A stretch of 64,000 nucleotides of DNA from Nocardia anaemiae NBRC 100462 (GCF_001612725.1 NZ_BDAZ01000001.1:124001-188000), one strand, 5' to 3'. Positions 1 to 9,752 are shown, counted from the stretch's first letter. The notes: generated by a model from the letters alone, not told the origin. Program-made: numbers and translations.

Positions 1-324
1 CTGCGGCTGATCGGTGAATCCCGGTGCGGAGGCGACGAATCCGACGACCTTGACAATGCGCACCACCGCATCGAGCCCGACCAGATCGTGCACCGCGGCG
101 ATCGCGTTCAACGCGCAGAACTTGGCCGCCTCCTTGGCCTGTTCGAGCGAGACCTCCGCGCCGACCTTGCCGGTCGCCGAGAGCTGCCCGTCCACGAACG
201 GCAGCTGGCCCGAGGTGTAGACGAGCGAACCGGTGCGGATCGCCGGAATGTAGGCGGCGACCGGTGCAACGACCGGCGGCAGCGCCAGGCCGAGCTGGGC
301 GAGGTTCTTCTCCCACTGGGTCAT
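1..324 (-). CDS. RidA/YjgF-family protein, partial (cut by window edge)
   Basis: The first 108 codons are visible and the rest lies outside the window. The protein opens MTQWEKNLAQLGL and carries Rid-fold signatures YTSGQLP and VRIVKVVGFVASAPGF. Rid proteins are small trimers, and the best-known members hydrolyse reactive enamine/imine by-products of PLP enzymes; the substrate of this subgroup is not evident. The start ATG lies 17 nt beyond the stop of the DUF4177 gene on the same strand, so the two are probably co-transcribed. The same pair sits beside the ArsA-like ATPases in M. tuberculosis (Rv3678c locus), which supports the call. Confidence 0.85.
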   Translation of the reverse strand, partial: MTQWEKNLAQLGLALPPVVAPVAAYIPAIRTGSLVYTSGQLPFVDGQLSATGKVGAEVSLEQAKEAAKFCALNAIAAVHDLVGLDAVVRIVKVVGFVASAPGFTDQPQ

Positions 325-341
325 AGGTCCAGTCCCTTCGA

Positions 342-503
342 TTACTTGGGGCGCTTGAGGTAGGCGACATGCTGTTCACCGGTCGGACCGGGCAGCACGG
401 TCACCAGTTCCCAGCCGTCGGCGCCCCATTGGTCGAGGATCTGCTTGGTCGCATGGGTCAGCAACGGAACGGTGGCGTACTCCCACACCTTCGAATCACT
501 CAT
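342..503 (-). CDS. DUF4177 domain small protein (53 aa)
   Basis: A 53-residue protein beginning MSDSKVWEYATVPLL. The Trp/Tyr-rich core with GADGWELVTVLPG is the hallmark of DUF4177, whose biochemical role is unknown. The frame stays open upstream, but the conserved sequence begins at this ATG, so the short start is chosen. It is the first gene of a two-gene unit with the RidA-family gene and is divergent from the ArsA-like ATPase genes. A counterpart is found at the same place in M. tuberculosis (Rv3678A). Cytosolic; no signal peptide or membrane segment. Confidence 0.8.
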   Translation of the reverse strand: MSDSKVWEYATVPLLTHATKQILDQWGADGWELVTVLPGPTGEQHVAYLKRPK

Positions 504-536
504 GCTGTTACTTTGGCAGCGCCTTCGGCACTGCGT

Positions 537-631
537 GTTCGCGGCCCCCTGGTGTCTCGCGTCCGAGCCGTCGAGACTCGCGACTACGTCGCATGCGCTT
601 CGACGACTCGGACGCGAGACGGGCCGCGAAC
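537..631. repeat. long imperfect inverted repeat in divergent intergenic region
   Basis: Left arm 537-574 and right arm 600-631 are reverse complements apart from one mismatch and a 6-nt insertion on the left: an 11-bp block (GTTCGCGGCCC) and a 21-bp block (GTCTCGCGTCCGAGCCGTCGA). The 25-nt loop contains a smaller hairpin, GCGAC-tac-GTCGC. It lies in the 280-nt gap between the divergent DUF4177 and ArsA-like genes. No T-run follows, so it does not look like a simple terminator. It could be a mobile palindromic element or a structured leader. Confidence 0.6.
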
Positions 632-783
632 GTCGCTCGTAAGACTCGCTCCGTTGGGGTCGATAGAGGGGCATCTCATCCTGCAGCCTTGAGATCTCAC
701 TGTCTGGGACGATTCGTCTGGAAAATGAGGCGCTGACCATATCGCTGGGACGCGGTGTCAGAACGAGTTATAGGCTCGCGATC

Positions 784-1821
784 GTGGGAGTACCAACAGC
801 AGTGCCTATTTCGGCGGAGCCGGGGCTGGAAACGGGTTGGCCGGAGCGCGCGGATAGGGCCCGCCTGCACTATGTCTCCGGCAAGGGGGGAACCGGCAAG
901 TCGACAGTGGCCGCCGCGCTGGCACTCGCGCTGGCCGCGGGCGGGCGGCGGGTGCTGTTGGTCGAGGTGGAGAGCAGACAATCCATTGCCCAGCTGTTCG
1001 ATCTGCCGCCGCTGCCGCCCACCGAAACCAGAATCGCCACCGCGGACGGCGGCGGCGAAGTGGTCGCGCTCGCACTGGATATCGAGCACGCGTTTCTCGA
1101 ATACCTGGATATGTTCTACAACTTGGGTTTCGCCGGGCGGGCGATGCGTCGGGTCGGCGCCATCGAATTCGTCACCACGATCGCACCCGGTCTGCGCGAT
1201 GTCATCCTGACCGGCAAGATCAAGGAATGCGCGGTCCGGGTGGATAAGCTGGGCAAGCCCGTATTCGACGAAATCGTCGTCGACGCACCGCCGACCGGAC
1301 GTATCGCCAGCTTCCTCGATGTCACCCAGGCCATGGTCGAGGTGGCCAAGGGCGGGCCGATCGCCTCGCAGGCCGAGGGCGTTTCGCGGCTGCTGCACTC
1401 CGATCAGACGATGATCCACCTGGTCACCCTGCTCGAGGCACTGCCGGTGCAGGAAACCGCCGACGCGGTCGCCGAACTCACCGCGAATGATCTGCGTATC
1501 GGCACCGTCATCGTGAATCGGGCGACCAAGGGTCAGTTGCCCGCCGACGTGCGAAATCGGGCGGCGCAGGGCGATATCGACCGCGACGCCATTCTCGCCG
1601 GACTCACCGCGGCCGGAATTTCCCTGTCGGACCAGGACTTCCAAGGCCTGATCACCGAAACCGTCGAACATTCCGCCACTTTGCGGGCGCAGGACGAAAG
1701 CGCCGCCGAACTCGCGAAAGTGGATGTATCGCGGATGTATCTGCCCGCGCTGGCCGACGGCATGGATCTCGGTGGCATCTATGAACTTGCCGAACATCTG
1801 AGCAAGCAGGGGGTCCGATGA
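784..1821 (+). CDS. bagA: ArsA/Get3-like ATPase, subunit A (Rv3679 homologue)
   Basis: 345-residue P-loop ATPase. The deviant Walker [10 protein letters not shown] (residues 33-41) with its signature lysine, and the switch sequence VVDAPPTGR, place it in the ArsA/Get3 branch of the SIMIBI class. The M. tuberculosis pair Rv3679/Rv3680 has been described as bacterial Get3-like proteins forming a complex and affecting survival under metabolic stress; no arsenite pump or arsenic genes are near, so arsenic export is unlikely. A TAGGCT box (771-776) ends 7 nt before the GTG, suggesting a leaderless mRNA. The stop overlaps the next gene as ATGA. Confidence 0.88.
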   Translation: MGVPTAVPISAEPGLETGWPERADRARLHYVSGKGGTGKSTVAAALALALAAGGRRVLLVEVESRQSIAQLFDLPPLPPTETRIATADGGGEVVALALDIEHAFLEYLDMFYNLGFAGRAMRRVGAIEFVTTIAPGLRDVILTGKIKECAVRVDKLGKPVFDEIVVDAPPTGRIASFLDVTQAMVEVAKGGPIASQAEGVSRLLHSDQTMIHLVTLLEALPVQETADAVAELTANDLRIGTVIVNRATKGQLPADVRNRAAQGDIDRDAILAGLTAAGISLSDQDFQGLITETVEHSATLRAQDESAAELAKVDVSRMYLPALADGMDLGGIYELAEHLSKQGVR

Positions 1822-2957
1822 GTAATCCGAATGTGGCCGCGCCACTAGACGTTTCGAGCATTATCGCCGACCGCACCGCGCGGGTGGTGGTCTGCTGCGG
1901 CTCCGGCGGCGTCGGCAAGACGACCACCGCGGCGGCCATCGCATTGCGCGCGGCCGAGCAGGGACGCAAGGTCGTGGTCCTCACCATCGACCCGGCACGG
2001 CGGCTGGCCCAGTCACTCGGGGTCGCCGATTTGGACAACTCCCCGCAGCGGGTCGCGCTCGGCCCGCAGGCCAAGGGCGAACTGCACGCGATGATGCTCA
2101 ATATGCGGCGCACCTTCGACGATATGGTGCTCGAGCACACCAGTCCGGAAAAGGCGGAGCAGATTTTCGCCAACCCCTTCTATCAGACGGTCGCCTCCTC
2201 CTTCGGCGGTACGCAGGAGTACATGGCGATGGAGAAGCTCGGTCAATTGGCCGGGCGCAAGGAGTGGGACCTGATCGTGGTCGACACTCCGCCGTCCCGC
2301 AATGCCCTCGACTTCCTCGATGCGCCCAAGCGGCTCGGAAACTTCTTGAACGGCAGGATGATCCGGGTCATCATGGCTCCCGGTCGCGGCGTCACCCGAT
2401 TGGTGACCGGCGCGATGAGCCTGGCCGTACGCGGTGTGTCGACCATCGTCGGCGGGCAGATGCTCAAGGACGCGTCGAATTTCCTACAGTCGCTGGAATC
2501 GCTGTTTGGTGGTTTCCAGGATCGCGCGGACCGCACCTACGCGATGTTGTCCAAGCCGGGCACGCACTTCCTGGTGGTCGCGGCCGCCGAACCGGATGCG
2601 CTGCGCGAGGCGTCGTTCTTCGTCGACCGGCTCTCCACCGAACGCATGCCGCTGGCCGGACTGGTCTTGAACCGGACGCACCCGGTGCTGAGTTCACTAT
2701 CGGCCGATCACGCGCTGACCGCCGCCGATCAGCTGGCCGAATCCGACCCGCTGACCACCGAGGTACTGCGCATCCATGCCCAGCGGGTCGCCACCGCCAA
2801 GCGCGAACAGCATCTGCTGCACCGGTTCACCGGTGCGCATCCGCGGGTGCCGATCACCTCGGTGACCGCGCTGCCCTTCGAGGTCTCCGATCTGGAGGCG
2901 CTGCGTGCCGTCGGTGCCCAACTCACCGATGCGCACCTGGTCGAGGTGACCGCCTGA
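1818..2957 (+). CDS. bagB: ArsA/Get3-like ATPase, subunit B (Rv3680 homologue)
   Basis: 379-residue partner of the preceding ATPase, translationally coupled by a 4-nt ATGA overlap. The P-loop is [10 protein letters not shown] (residues 28-37) and the second motif is [17 protein letters not shown]. The central hydrophobic stretch with [11 protein letters not shown] resembles the substrate-binding insertion of Get3-type proteins, but tail-anchored substrates in bacteria are not established. Cytosolic and probably heteromeric with the upstream product. A strong hairpin terminator at 3016-3047 follows. Confident as an ArsA-family ATPase; physiological role inferred from mycobacterial homologues. 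Confidence 0.88.
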   Translation: MSNPNVAAPLDVSSIIADRTARVVVCCGSGGVGKTTTAAAIALRAAEQGRKVVVLTIDPARRLAQSLGVADLDNSPQRVALGPQAKGELHAMMLNMRRTFDDMVLEHTSPEKAEQIFANPFYQTVASSFGGTQEYMAMEKLGQLAGRKEWDLIVVDTPPSRNALDFLDAPKRLGNFLNGRMIRVIMAPGRGVTRLVTGAMSLAVRGVSTIVGGQMLKDASNFLQSLESLFGGFQDRADRTYAMLSKPGTHFLVVAAAEPDALREASFFVDRLSTERMPLAGLVLNRTHPVLSSLSADHALTAADQLAESDPLTTEVLRIHAQRVATAKREQHLLHRFTGAHPRVPITSVTALPFEVSDLEALRAVGAQLTDAHLVEVTA

Positions 2958-3015
2958 GCCGAAATCGCTGAGCGACTGTGTCATTCTGATGTCGGTTTGA
3001 TATAGACCCATTAAC

Positions 3016-3047
3016 GAAGCCGAGCCCGCAATCGCGGGCTCGGCTTC
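3016..3047. terminator. bidirectional hairpin terminator
   Basis: Perfect 14-bp stem, GAAGCCGAGCCCGC paired with GCGGGCTCGGCTTC, and a 4-nt loop, followed by ATTTCC. It lies between the convergent ATPase operon and whiB4 and can serve both. Confidence 0.85.
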
Positions 3048-3057
3048 ATTTCCACGG

Positions 3058-3381
3058 TTAGATTGCGATTTGATGTTGACGCTGGGCCTGGAAAAAGTCC
3101 GCCCAGGACGTCACCTCCGGATGCTGCTTGAGCAACGCACGACGCTGCCGTTCGGTCATTCCACCCCACACGCCGAATTCGACTCGATTGTCGAGCGCAT
3201 CGGCCCCACACTGCATCAGCACCGGGCAGTGCCTGCAGATCGTCGCCGCCTTGCGCTGCGCCGCGCCGCGGACGAACAGTTGATCAGGGTCTACTTCCTT
3301 GCATCGGGCCTGGGCTACCCAGGCGATCCTTGCTTCGGCCTGCTCTACGTCCAATCGAGCGATGGGGGTTGTCATGTGCAT
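3058..3381 (-). CDS. whiB4: WhiB4-type iron-sulphur transcription factor
   Basis: 107-residue Wbl protein. Four cluster-binding cysteines are present (ARCKEVD, then CRHCPVLMQC, i.e. C-x2-C-x5-C), followed by the Wbl turn FGVWGGMTERQRRALL. In mycobacteria WhiB4 carries an O2/NO-sensitive [4Fe-4S] cluster and represses antioxidant genes. Two close in-frame ATGs exist; the first (MHMTTP) is taken because AAAGGGG lies about 8 nt upstream. Same position as Rv3681c, convergent with the ATPase operon and divergent from ponA2. The C-terminus ends FFQAQRQHQIAI. Confidence 0.93.
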   Translation of the reverse strand: MHMTTPIARLDVEQAEARIAWVAQARCKEVDPDQLFVRGAAQRKAATICRHCPVLMQCGADALDNRVEFGVWGGMTERQRRALLKQHPEVTSWADFFQAQRQHQIAI

Positions 3382-3824
3382 TTGGTGTGCCCCTTTGCAG
3401 TCCGAACACCGGGTCAACGGCGCTCCAGAATCGCGTGTCAGTCTCGCAGCAACCCAAACCCCGCTGCGAACTGCACCACATTCCACTTTGAGTGTTAGCT
3501 CTATCACACTGGGTTCTCAATCTAGGTAAAGGTATGGCCTCTGCGCAAGACCGTCCCGAGACTTTTTGGTACGTCCGTCCCTGCAACCGTGATTCAGAAC
3601 CGGGCGGTCGACTCGCCCTACGGCCCGCCCCTCCGCGACACGCCGGAATCCGTCCCGCGACACGCCCAATCGGGCAGGCTGCGTCTCGCTGACGCTCGGC
3701 TCCGCCCGCCCCGTGCGGCGCTGTGTCAATTGCCCCCTCGTTGCGCTCGCGCGAGAACTCCACGTTCCGCGCTACTCGCAAACACACCCGAGAGCGTCGA
3801 ATCGGCACCCCGTACTCTTGGTTC
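3382..3824. other. intergenic region between divergent whiB4 and ponA2
   Basis: 443 nt with no convincing gene. It must hold the promoters of both neighbours. GTGTTAGCTCTATCACAC-like symmetry near 3491-3508 and an A/T-richer stretch around 3520-3560 lie upstream of whiB4. On the ponA2 side a TACTCT box (3813-3818) sits 6 nt before the start codon. An in-frame upstream extension of ponA2 exists but lacks the family N-terminus. Confidence 0.4.
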
Positions 3825-6197
3825 GTGCCGATCACACATACGCTCGCGAGGCTGGCCGGCAGCTGCGCGCTGGCCGCCGTGCTCGTCGCCGGGTTGTTGT
3901 TCCCTCTCGCAGGTGGTTTCGGGTTCGTCTCCAACCGCGCCGCCGACGCCGTCGACAATGTGTCCGCGGAGTTGGTGGAGGGCACCGTCCCCGCCGTCTC
4001 GACCATGGTCGACGCGAACGGAACGCCAATCGCCTGGTTGTACGAGCAGCGACGCTTCGAGGTCCCCAGCGACAAGATCTCCAACGATATGAAGTTGGCG
4101 ATCGTCTCCATCGAGGATCGGCGCTTCGCCGAGCACGCGGGTGTGGACTGGACGGGCACCATGCGCGCGTTCGTCACCAACACCAGCAGCGGCGAGGTTC
4201 AACAGGGTGCCTCCACCCTCGATCAGCAGTATGTGAAGAACTTCCAGCTCCTCGTCGTCGCCAAGACCGACGCCGAGCGCCGGGCCGCCATCGAGACCAC
4301 GCCCGCGCGCAAACTGCGCGAGATCCGGATGGCGCTCACCCTGGACCGGGAGCTGACCAAGGACGAGATCCTCACCCGATACCTGAATCTCGTCCCGTTC
4401 GGTAATTCCTCCTATGGCATCCAGGATGCGGCGCAGACCTACTTCGGCATCGATGCCGCGAATCTGAATGTGCCGCAGTCGGCGATGCTCGCAGGCATGG
4501 TGCAGTCCAGCTCGAAGCTGAATCCCTACACCAATCCCGAGGGTGTGCTGCAACGGCGCAATACCGTGCTGGACACGCTGATCCAGAACATCCCCAGCCG
4601 CGCCGAGGAGTTCCGCAAGGCCAAGTCCGAACCGCTCGGCGTGCTCCCCGAGCCCAAAGGCCTGCCGCGCGGCTGCATCGCCGCCAACGATCGCGGCTTC
4701 TTCTGCGACTACGCGCTGCAGTACCTGGCCAACGCCGGTATCAGCCGCGAGCAGATCAATACCGGCGGCTACACGATCAAGACCACGCTCGATCCTGCTC
4801 TGCAGGATTCGGTGAAGCGCTCGGTCACCGAGGCCGCGAACCCGAATCTCGACGACATCGCGCAGGTGATGTCGGTGGTCGGACCGGGACAGGATTCGCA
4901 TCCACTGCTGGCCATGGCCAGCAGCCGCACCTACGGCCTGAACCGCGCGGCCAATGAAACTGTGCAGCCGCAGCCGTATTCGATGGTCGGCGACGGTGCG
5001 GGCTCGATTTTCAAGATCTTCACCACGGCCGCGGCCATGGAAAAGGGCCTCGGCATCAACGCCCAACTCGATGTGCCCGGTCGATTCGAGGCGAAGGGCA
5101 TGGGTAACGGTGGTGCGCGCGGCTGCCCGCCCGCGACCTACTGCGTGCAGAACGCGGGTAACTACAAGTCGCCGATGTCGGTGACCGAGGCGCTGGCGAC
5201 CTCGCCGAATACCGCGTTCGTCAAGCTGATCCAGGCCGTCGGGGTCACCCCGACCGTCGATATGGCGGTGCGCCTCGGCATGCGCTCCTACACCGAGGCG
5301 GGCAGCTCGGGCCACGGCAACCAGAGCCTGGCGGACATGATCAAGGAGCAGAACCTCGGCTCGTTCACCCTCGGCCCGGTCGCGATCAACCCGCTCGAGC
5401 TGTCGAATGTGGCCGCCACCTTGGCTTCCGGCGGCCGTTGGTGCCCGCCCTCGCCGATCAAGGAGGTGATCGACCGCTCCGGTAAGACGGTGCCGCTCAC
5501 CCAGCAGGCGTGCGAGCAGGTCGTCGATCCCGGGCTGGCGAACACCCTGGCCAATGCCATGGGTCAGGACGACATCAGCGGCACTGCGGCCGGCGCGGCG
5601 CGAGCGACCGGCTGGAACGCCCCGCTGTCGGCCAAGACCGGAACCACCGAGAGCCACCGCTCATCGGCGTTCCTCGGCTTCACCAACTCACTGGCGGCCG
5701 CGGCCTACGTCTACGGCGACAGCCCGACACCCGGTGAGATCTGCTCGTTCCCGCTGCGCGGCTGCGGCGACGGCAATCTCTTCGGTGGTAATGAACCCGC
5801 TCGCACCTGGTTCAACGCGGTCAAGCCGGTGCTCGGGAACTTCCCGCCACCCGCGCTGCCACCGCTGGACGACAAGTATGTGCGCGGGTCCAATCAGGCT
5901 CAGGTCCCCGATGTCGCGGGCATGACACAAGGTCAGGCGACGGCGGCGCTGGTGGCCGCGGGCTTCCAGGTCTCGCCGGTGAACGGCGTCGGTGCGCCGC
6001 CGAAGGGCACGGTGATGGGGACAGCGCCGAACGGGTCGGCGATTCCCGGCTCGGTGATCACCATCTATATCAGCGATGGGACCGAACGTGCGCCCGCACC
6101 GGCACCCGGACCGGCACCGGCGCCCGGGCTTCCGATTCCGGGCATTCCCGGCATACCGGGACTGCCGAGTATTCCCGGATTCCCAGTGCCGCGATAG
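3825..6197 (+). CDS. ponA2: bifunctional class A penicillin-binding protein PonA2
   Basis: 790-residue peptidoglycan synthase: one N-terminal membrane helix (residues 8-34), GT51 transglycosylase with catalytic Glu in SIEDRRF (E97) and the QGAST motif (127-131), and a transpeptidase with SIFK (Ser394), SPN (460) and KTGTTE (604). One PASTA domain follows (about 693-756), then a Pro/Ala/Gly-rich tail. The GTG is chosen because a TACTCT box ends 6 nt before it and the protein then starts as Rv3682 does. Mycobacterial PonA2 supports cell-wall synthesis in stress and stationary phase. Ends in the perfect hairpin at 6211-6253. Confidence 0.95.
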   Translation: MPITHTLARLAGSCALAAVLVAGLLFPLAGGFGFVSNRAADAVDNVSAELVEGTVPAVSTMVDANGTPIAWLYEQRRFEVPSDKISNDMKLAIVSIEDRRFAEHAGVDWTGTMRAFVTNTSSGEVQQGASTLDQQYVKNFQLLVVAKTDAERRAAIETTPARKLREIRMALTLDRELTKDEILTRYLNLVPFGNSSYGIQDAAQTYFGIDAANLNVPQSAMLAGMVQSSSKLNPYTNPEGVLQRRNTVLDTLIQNIPSRAEEFRKAKSEPLGVLPEPKGLPRGCIAANDRGFFCDYALQYLANAGISREQINTGGYTIKTTLDPALQDSVKRSVTEAANPNLDDIAQVMSVVGPGQDSHPLLAMASSRTYGLNRAANETVQPQPYSMVGDGAGSIFKIFTTAAAMEKGLGINAQLDVPGRFEAKGMGNGGARGCPPATYCVQNAGNYKSPMSVTEALATSPNTAFVKLIQAVGVTPTVDMAVRLGMRSYTEAGSSGHGNQSLADMIKEQNLGSFTLGPVAINPLELSNVAATLASGGRWCPPSPIKEVIDRSGKTVPLTQQACEQVVDPGLANTLANAMGQDDISGTAAGAARATGWNAPLSAKTGTTESHRSSAFLGFTNSLAAAAYVYGDSPTPGEICSFPLRGCGDGNLFGGNEPARTWFNAVKPVLGNFPPPALPPLDDKYVRGSNQAQVPDVAGMTQGQATAALVAAGFQVSPVNGVGAPPKGTVMGTAPNGSAIPGSVITIYISDGTERAPAPAPGPAPAPGLPIPGIPGIPGLPSIPGFPVPR

Positions 6198-6210
6198 CGT
6201 CTGGTGACAA

Positions 6211-6253
6211 TACGAAAGCCGCCGACCCGGATCCCGGATCGGCGGCTTTCGTA
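6211..6253. terminator. bidirectional terminator, 15-bp perfect stem
   Basis: TACGAAAGCCGCCGA (6211-6225) pairs exactly with TCGGCGGCTTTCGTA (6239-6253). It lies between convergent ponA2 and the yqeY-like gene, ten bases from the latter's stop. Confidence 0.9.
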
Positions 6254-6262
6254 TATGTATGG

Positions 6263-6727
6263 CTACAGGCGCGCCTTCACGGCGGCCGAGATCCGGGAGC
6301 CGTCGGCCTTACCGGCGGCGATCGCGGTGGCGGCCTTCATGACCTGGCCCATCTGCCGCATGCCCGGCCGCTCGCCTAGTTCCTGGGCGACCTGCGCGAT
6401 CGCGGTATCCGCGACATCGGCGACCTCGGCGTCGGTCAGCTGCGTCGGCAGATATTCATCGATGACGCGCGCCTCGGCGTGTTCGTTGGCGGCCAGGTCA
6501 CCACGCCCGGCCTGGGTGTAGACCTCGGCCGACTCGTTGCGCTTCTTCGCCTCTTTCTGCAGTACCGCGATGACCTCGGCGTCGGAGAGCTCACGCGCCT
6601 GCGAGCCCGCGACCTCCGCGGTCTGGATGGCGGCGAGCAGCATCCTGAGGGTGGCGAGGCGCAGCGTGTCCTTGGCTTTCATGGCGGCGGTCATATCCGC
6701 GCGCAGCTGCGATTTGAGTTCCGACAT
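6263..6727 (-). CDS. GatB/YqeY domain protein
   Basis: 154 residues, beginning MSELKSQLRADM; the ATG three codons upstream is rejected because family members start at this sequence. YqeY signatures include MKAKDTLRLATLRMLLAAI, AEVIAVLQKEAKKRNES and MRQMGQVMKAA. The fold matches the C-terminal tRNA-binding domain of GatB; function as a stand-alone protein is unproven, with tRNA or aminoacyl-tRNA interaction the usual guess. Convergent with ponA2 and divergent from the metallophosphoesterase. A homologue occupies the same gap in several mycolata. Confidence 0.85.
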   Translation of the reverse strand: MSELKSQLRADMTAAMKAKDTLRLATLRMLLAAIQTAEVAGSQARELSDAEVIAVLQKEAKKRNESAEVYTQAGRGDLAANEHAEARVIDEYLPTQLTDAEVADVADTAIAQVAQELGERPGMRQMGQVMKAATAIAAGKADGSRISAAVKARL

Positions 6728-6897
6728 GTGCCACACGGTAGCCGTTTCCCTGTTCCCGGCCCACTACATTCGGCGCTCGACCCGAATCCACCGTGCCAGC
6801 CGTAGCGACTGTTTGCCGGGTCGCTCGAAACGACCAGTCGACCGCTTGTGCGGAAACACACTCAGCGTTCCGCACCGGGGTCACCTATGCTGGGCAA

Positions 6898-7860
6898 ATG
6901 CCCGTAATCTCGACCTCCGCCATCCGACGAACCGCGTTGGGAGCCGCCGGGGCCGCGGTGGCCGGTATCGGCTACGCCTCGCTGATCGAACGAAATGCCT
7001 TCGTACTGCGCGAGGCCACGATGCCCGTGCTACAGCCGGGCTCGTCGTCACTACGGGTGCTTCACATCAGCGATCTGCACATGATGCCTGGTCAGAAGCT
7101 CAAGCAGCAGTGGCTGCGTGAGCTGGATCGGCTGGAGCCGGACCTGGTGGTCAATACCGGCGACAATCTTTCGCACCAGAAGTCGGTGCCCGCGGTGGTG
7201 CAGGCCCTCGGCGGATTGCTTTCCCGCCCAGGCCTTTTCGTTTTCGGCAGCAATGACTATTTCGCGCCGGTGCCGAAGAATCCGGCGAAATACTTCAAGA
7301 AGGACCACCGCCGGGTGTACGGCGCGCCGCTGCCGTGGAAGGACCTGCGCGCGGCATTCACCGAGCGCGGCTGGCTCGATCTGACCCATGTCCGCCGTGA
7401 TGTCGAGGTCGCGGGCATTCGCATCGCCAGCGCGGGCGTCGACGATCCGCACCTGCAGCGCGATCGGTACGACACCGTCGCCGGTGCGCCCAACCCGCTC
7501 GCCGTGCTGAGCATCGGCCTGACCCACTCCCCGGAGCCCCGGGTGCTGGACCGTTTCGCCGCGGACGGCTACGACCTGGTCATGGCCGGACATACCCACG
7601 GCGGCCAGCTGTGCCTGCCCGGATACGGTGCGCTGGTCACCAACTGCGGCATCGATCGCTCGCGGGTGAAGGGCTCGTCCAAGTGGGGCGCGCACACCCA
7701 GCTGCACGTCTCCGCGGGACTGGGCACCTCGCCGTGGGCGCCGTACCGGTTCTGCTGCCGCCCCGAGGCGACATTGCTGACGCTGGTCGCCGCACCGCCC
7801 AAGCGTCCCAATGCCGATAGCGGACAGGGCGTTTCACCCTCGGAAGCCATCGCACACTGA
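6898..7860 (+). CDS. calcineurin-like metallophosphoesterase (Rv3683 homologue)
   Basis: 320 residues. The N-terminus (RRTALGAAGAAVAGIGYASL) is a membrane or signal-type segment, so the enzyme probably faces the envelope. Metal-binding motifs are in order: LHISDLH, VVNTGDN, FGSNDYF and MAGHTHGGQL, the pattern of the YkuE-like class of dimetal phosphoesterases. Substrate unknown; related proteins have been linked to lipid or UDP-linked pyrophosphates. TATGCT (6886-6891) ends 6 nt before the ATG, so the mRNA is likely leaderless and the longer upstream frame is not used. Follows ponA2 as in M. tuberculosis. Confidence 0.88.
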   Translation: MPVISTSAIRRTALGAAGAAVAGIGYASLIERNAFVLREATMPVLQPGSSSLRVLHISDLHMMPGQKLKQQWLRELDRLEPDLVVNTGDNLSHQKSVPAVVQALGGLLSRPGLFVFGSNDYFAPVPKNPAKYFKKDHRRVYGAPLPWKDLRAAFTERGWLDLTHVRRDVEVAGIRIASAGVDDPHLQRDRYDTVAGAPNPLAVLSIGLTHSPEPRVLDRFAADGYDLVMAGHTHGGQLCLPGYGALVTNCGIDRSRVKGSSKWGAHTQLHVSAGLGTSPWAPYRFCCRPEATLLTLVAAPPKRPNADSGQGVSPSEAIAH

Positions 7861-7907
7861 GTTCCGCTAAGGTCCTTTGCCGAGACTGACGTCAGGCAGG
7901 GGATAAC

Positions 7908-9131
7908 GTGAGCGATCTCGACGACCGGCGCGAATCCGGTACGCCGTATCAGCAGCCTTATGGCGCAGAGCAATTCAGCCCTGTGCCGGGACAGCCCGGA
8001 TCCGGGCAGTCCGATGCCACGCAGTCGGTGGCCGACGCGTCGCACGGCACATTCGGCGCGCCGGTCCAGCTCGATCCGGCCGTACTGTCGCCGTTCGGTC
8101 CCGATCCCACGGCCACACGGTGGCACGGCGGCGTCCCACCGGCGCCGCCGATGCCGTGGCAGCCCGAGCAGCAAACCGCAAGTGCGCCTGGTCAATTCGA
8201 TCCGACCCTACAGTGGACGCCGCAGCCCGCTCCGGCATGGCAAGCGGCGCAATTCCAGCCCGCTGCAACACCATCCGGGCCGTATGGCGGGATGCAACCG
8301 CCCCAGGGCCCGGGCTCGAATGCCCTCTTCGGTGACCGATTCGCATCGGACTTGGCCGTCGCGTCGAGCGCGAACCGTCCGAGCCACGGGCGACGTGGCG
8401 CATGGATCGCCGCCGCGGTCGCGACGCTCGTGGTCGCGGGCGGTGCGACGGCGGCGATCGTCACGGCCAACCATGGATCGGATGACACCGCGGCACAGAA
8501 TCCGGTTCCGTCGATGGTGAGTGCACTCACCTCAACGGGTTCGCATACGTCGACCCATCCGAGCACCACCAATCCTGCCCCCGTCAATAAGGAGCCCCCG
8601 GTCGTACCCGGTTACCAGGTTGTGGTGGCCTCGGACCTCGGAGCCGCCTATGACGTGCCCGCCGACTGGACGGTGGCTCCCGACGGCAAGGTCGGCGGTT
8701 TCGGCGAACCGCCCAATGCCGTCACCGGTAAGGGGCTGGCCACCGAGGGTAAGAGCTACTGCCCCGGCTCGACCCGCACCGTGGCCTTCCTGACCGGCTC
8801 CACCGACACCGATTCGGCAACCGCCGCAACCGAACTCGGCACTAGAACGGCCAAGATCGCCTACACCGACTCACCCGGTGGCACACCCGGCGCCGCCCAG
8901 CCGCTGCGCTCGCTCGACGGCTCCCAGCAGGGCATGTTCGTCGAGACCAAGGGCACCGCGACCAAGGTCAATCCGGGCTGTGCGACGGAGTATTCGATCT
9001 ACACCTTCGCGACCCCAACCGATCACGGCAATTTCGTCATGGTGATCGCGGCCGACACCGGCGTCCCCAATGCCGTCGACGCGGCGACCGCGATGCGCAT
9101 CTTCACCAGCATTCGACCCCATGGAGGCTGA
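7908..9131 (+). CDS. single-pass membrane protein with Pro/Gln-rich cytoplasmic part, function unknown
   Basis: 407 residues: a Pro/Gln/Gly/Ala-rich, low-complexity N-terminal half (1-155), one membrane helix (AAAVATLVVAGGATAAIVTA, about 166-185), a Ser/Thr-rich stalk and a folded outer domain of about 190 residues starting near PGYQVVVASDLGAAYDV. The outer domain has two cysteines (YCPGS and PGCATEY) that may pair. This architecture is common in mycolata for surface proteins of unknown function. Start GTG follows GGGG at a short spacing. A TAAGGT box lies at 7868-7873. No enzyme motif recognised. Confidence 0.8.
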   Translation: MSDLDDRRESGTPYQQPYGAEQFSPVPGQPGSGQSDATQSVADASHGTFGAPVQLDPAVLSPFGPDPTATRWHGGVPPAPPMPWQPEQQTASAPGQFDPTLQWTPQPAPAWQAAQFQPAATPSGPYGGMQPPQGPGSNALFGDRFASDLAVASSANRPSHGRRGAWIAAAVATLVVAGGATAAIVTANHGSDDTAAQNPVPSMVSALTSTGSHTSTHPSTTNPAPVNKEPPVVPGYQVVVASDLGAAYDVPADWTVAPDGKVGGFGEPPNAVTGKGLATEGKSYCPGSTRTVAFLTGSTDTDSATAATELGTRTAKIAYTDSPGGTPGAAQPLRSLDGSQQGMFVETKGTATKVNPGCATEYSIYTFATPTDHGNFVMVIAADTGVPNAVDAATAMRIFTSIRPHGG

Positions 9132-9191
9132 TTGACCTGCGGGTTTAACGTCTGGACCTGAGCTGTTGTAAGCTACTCCAGGTTCGCTTCA

Positions 9192-9433
<242 letters not shown>

Positions 9434-9752
9434 CCATACCTCCCGAGACTTCTCGTAGGTGCACCCGGCGTCGCGACGGATCGGCACCGACCGGCGGCAC
9501 GCGAGTGCCCGGCTGTCATCAGCCTGCTGGGACAATGTGTCCTGCGGTGGTGCGGCGATGTTGCCAAGTGTTGCTGTCTGCTCCCCCTCACTGTGCACCG
9601 CCGGTGCGAAATTCCGGAAGGCGGCGCGCCGGTGGAATGCGCGACGGTTCCGATATGTCCCCGGTCGTCCCATATGGGCGGTGAGCAGAGTCTTACCGCT
9701 TGCTAACGTGCGGTCATCTCGATGAAACGCGAGGTCCATAGCGTATACACGC
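9434..9752. other. intergenic region upstream of the GntR regulator
   Basis: 319 nt with no recognisable gene. It should hold the promoter of the small membrane ORF (leftward) and of the GntR gene (rightward). TAGCGT at 9739-9744 is a plausible -10 box 8 nt before the regulator start. GTATAC at 9742-9747 overlaps it; FCD-GntR proteins often bind GTnnAC-type palindromes, so it may be an autoregulatory site. Confidence 0.4.

Noticed and set aside
784..2957. Arsenite efflux ATPase (arsA) function
   Set aside because: No arsB, arsD or arsR nearby and the pair matches the Rv3679-Rv3680 locus, which is not an arsenic operon.
3726..5657. 643-codon open frame on the minus strand opposite ponA2
   Set aside because: It mirrors the third-position G/C pattern of ponA2, has no ribosome-binding site or recognisable domain, and is His/Arg/Gly-rich as expected of an antisense shadow.
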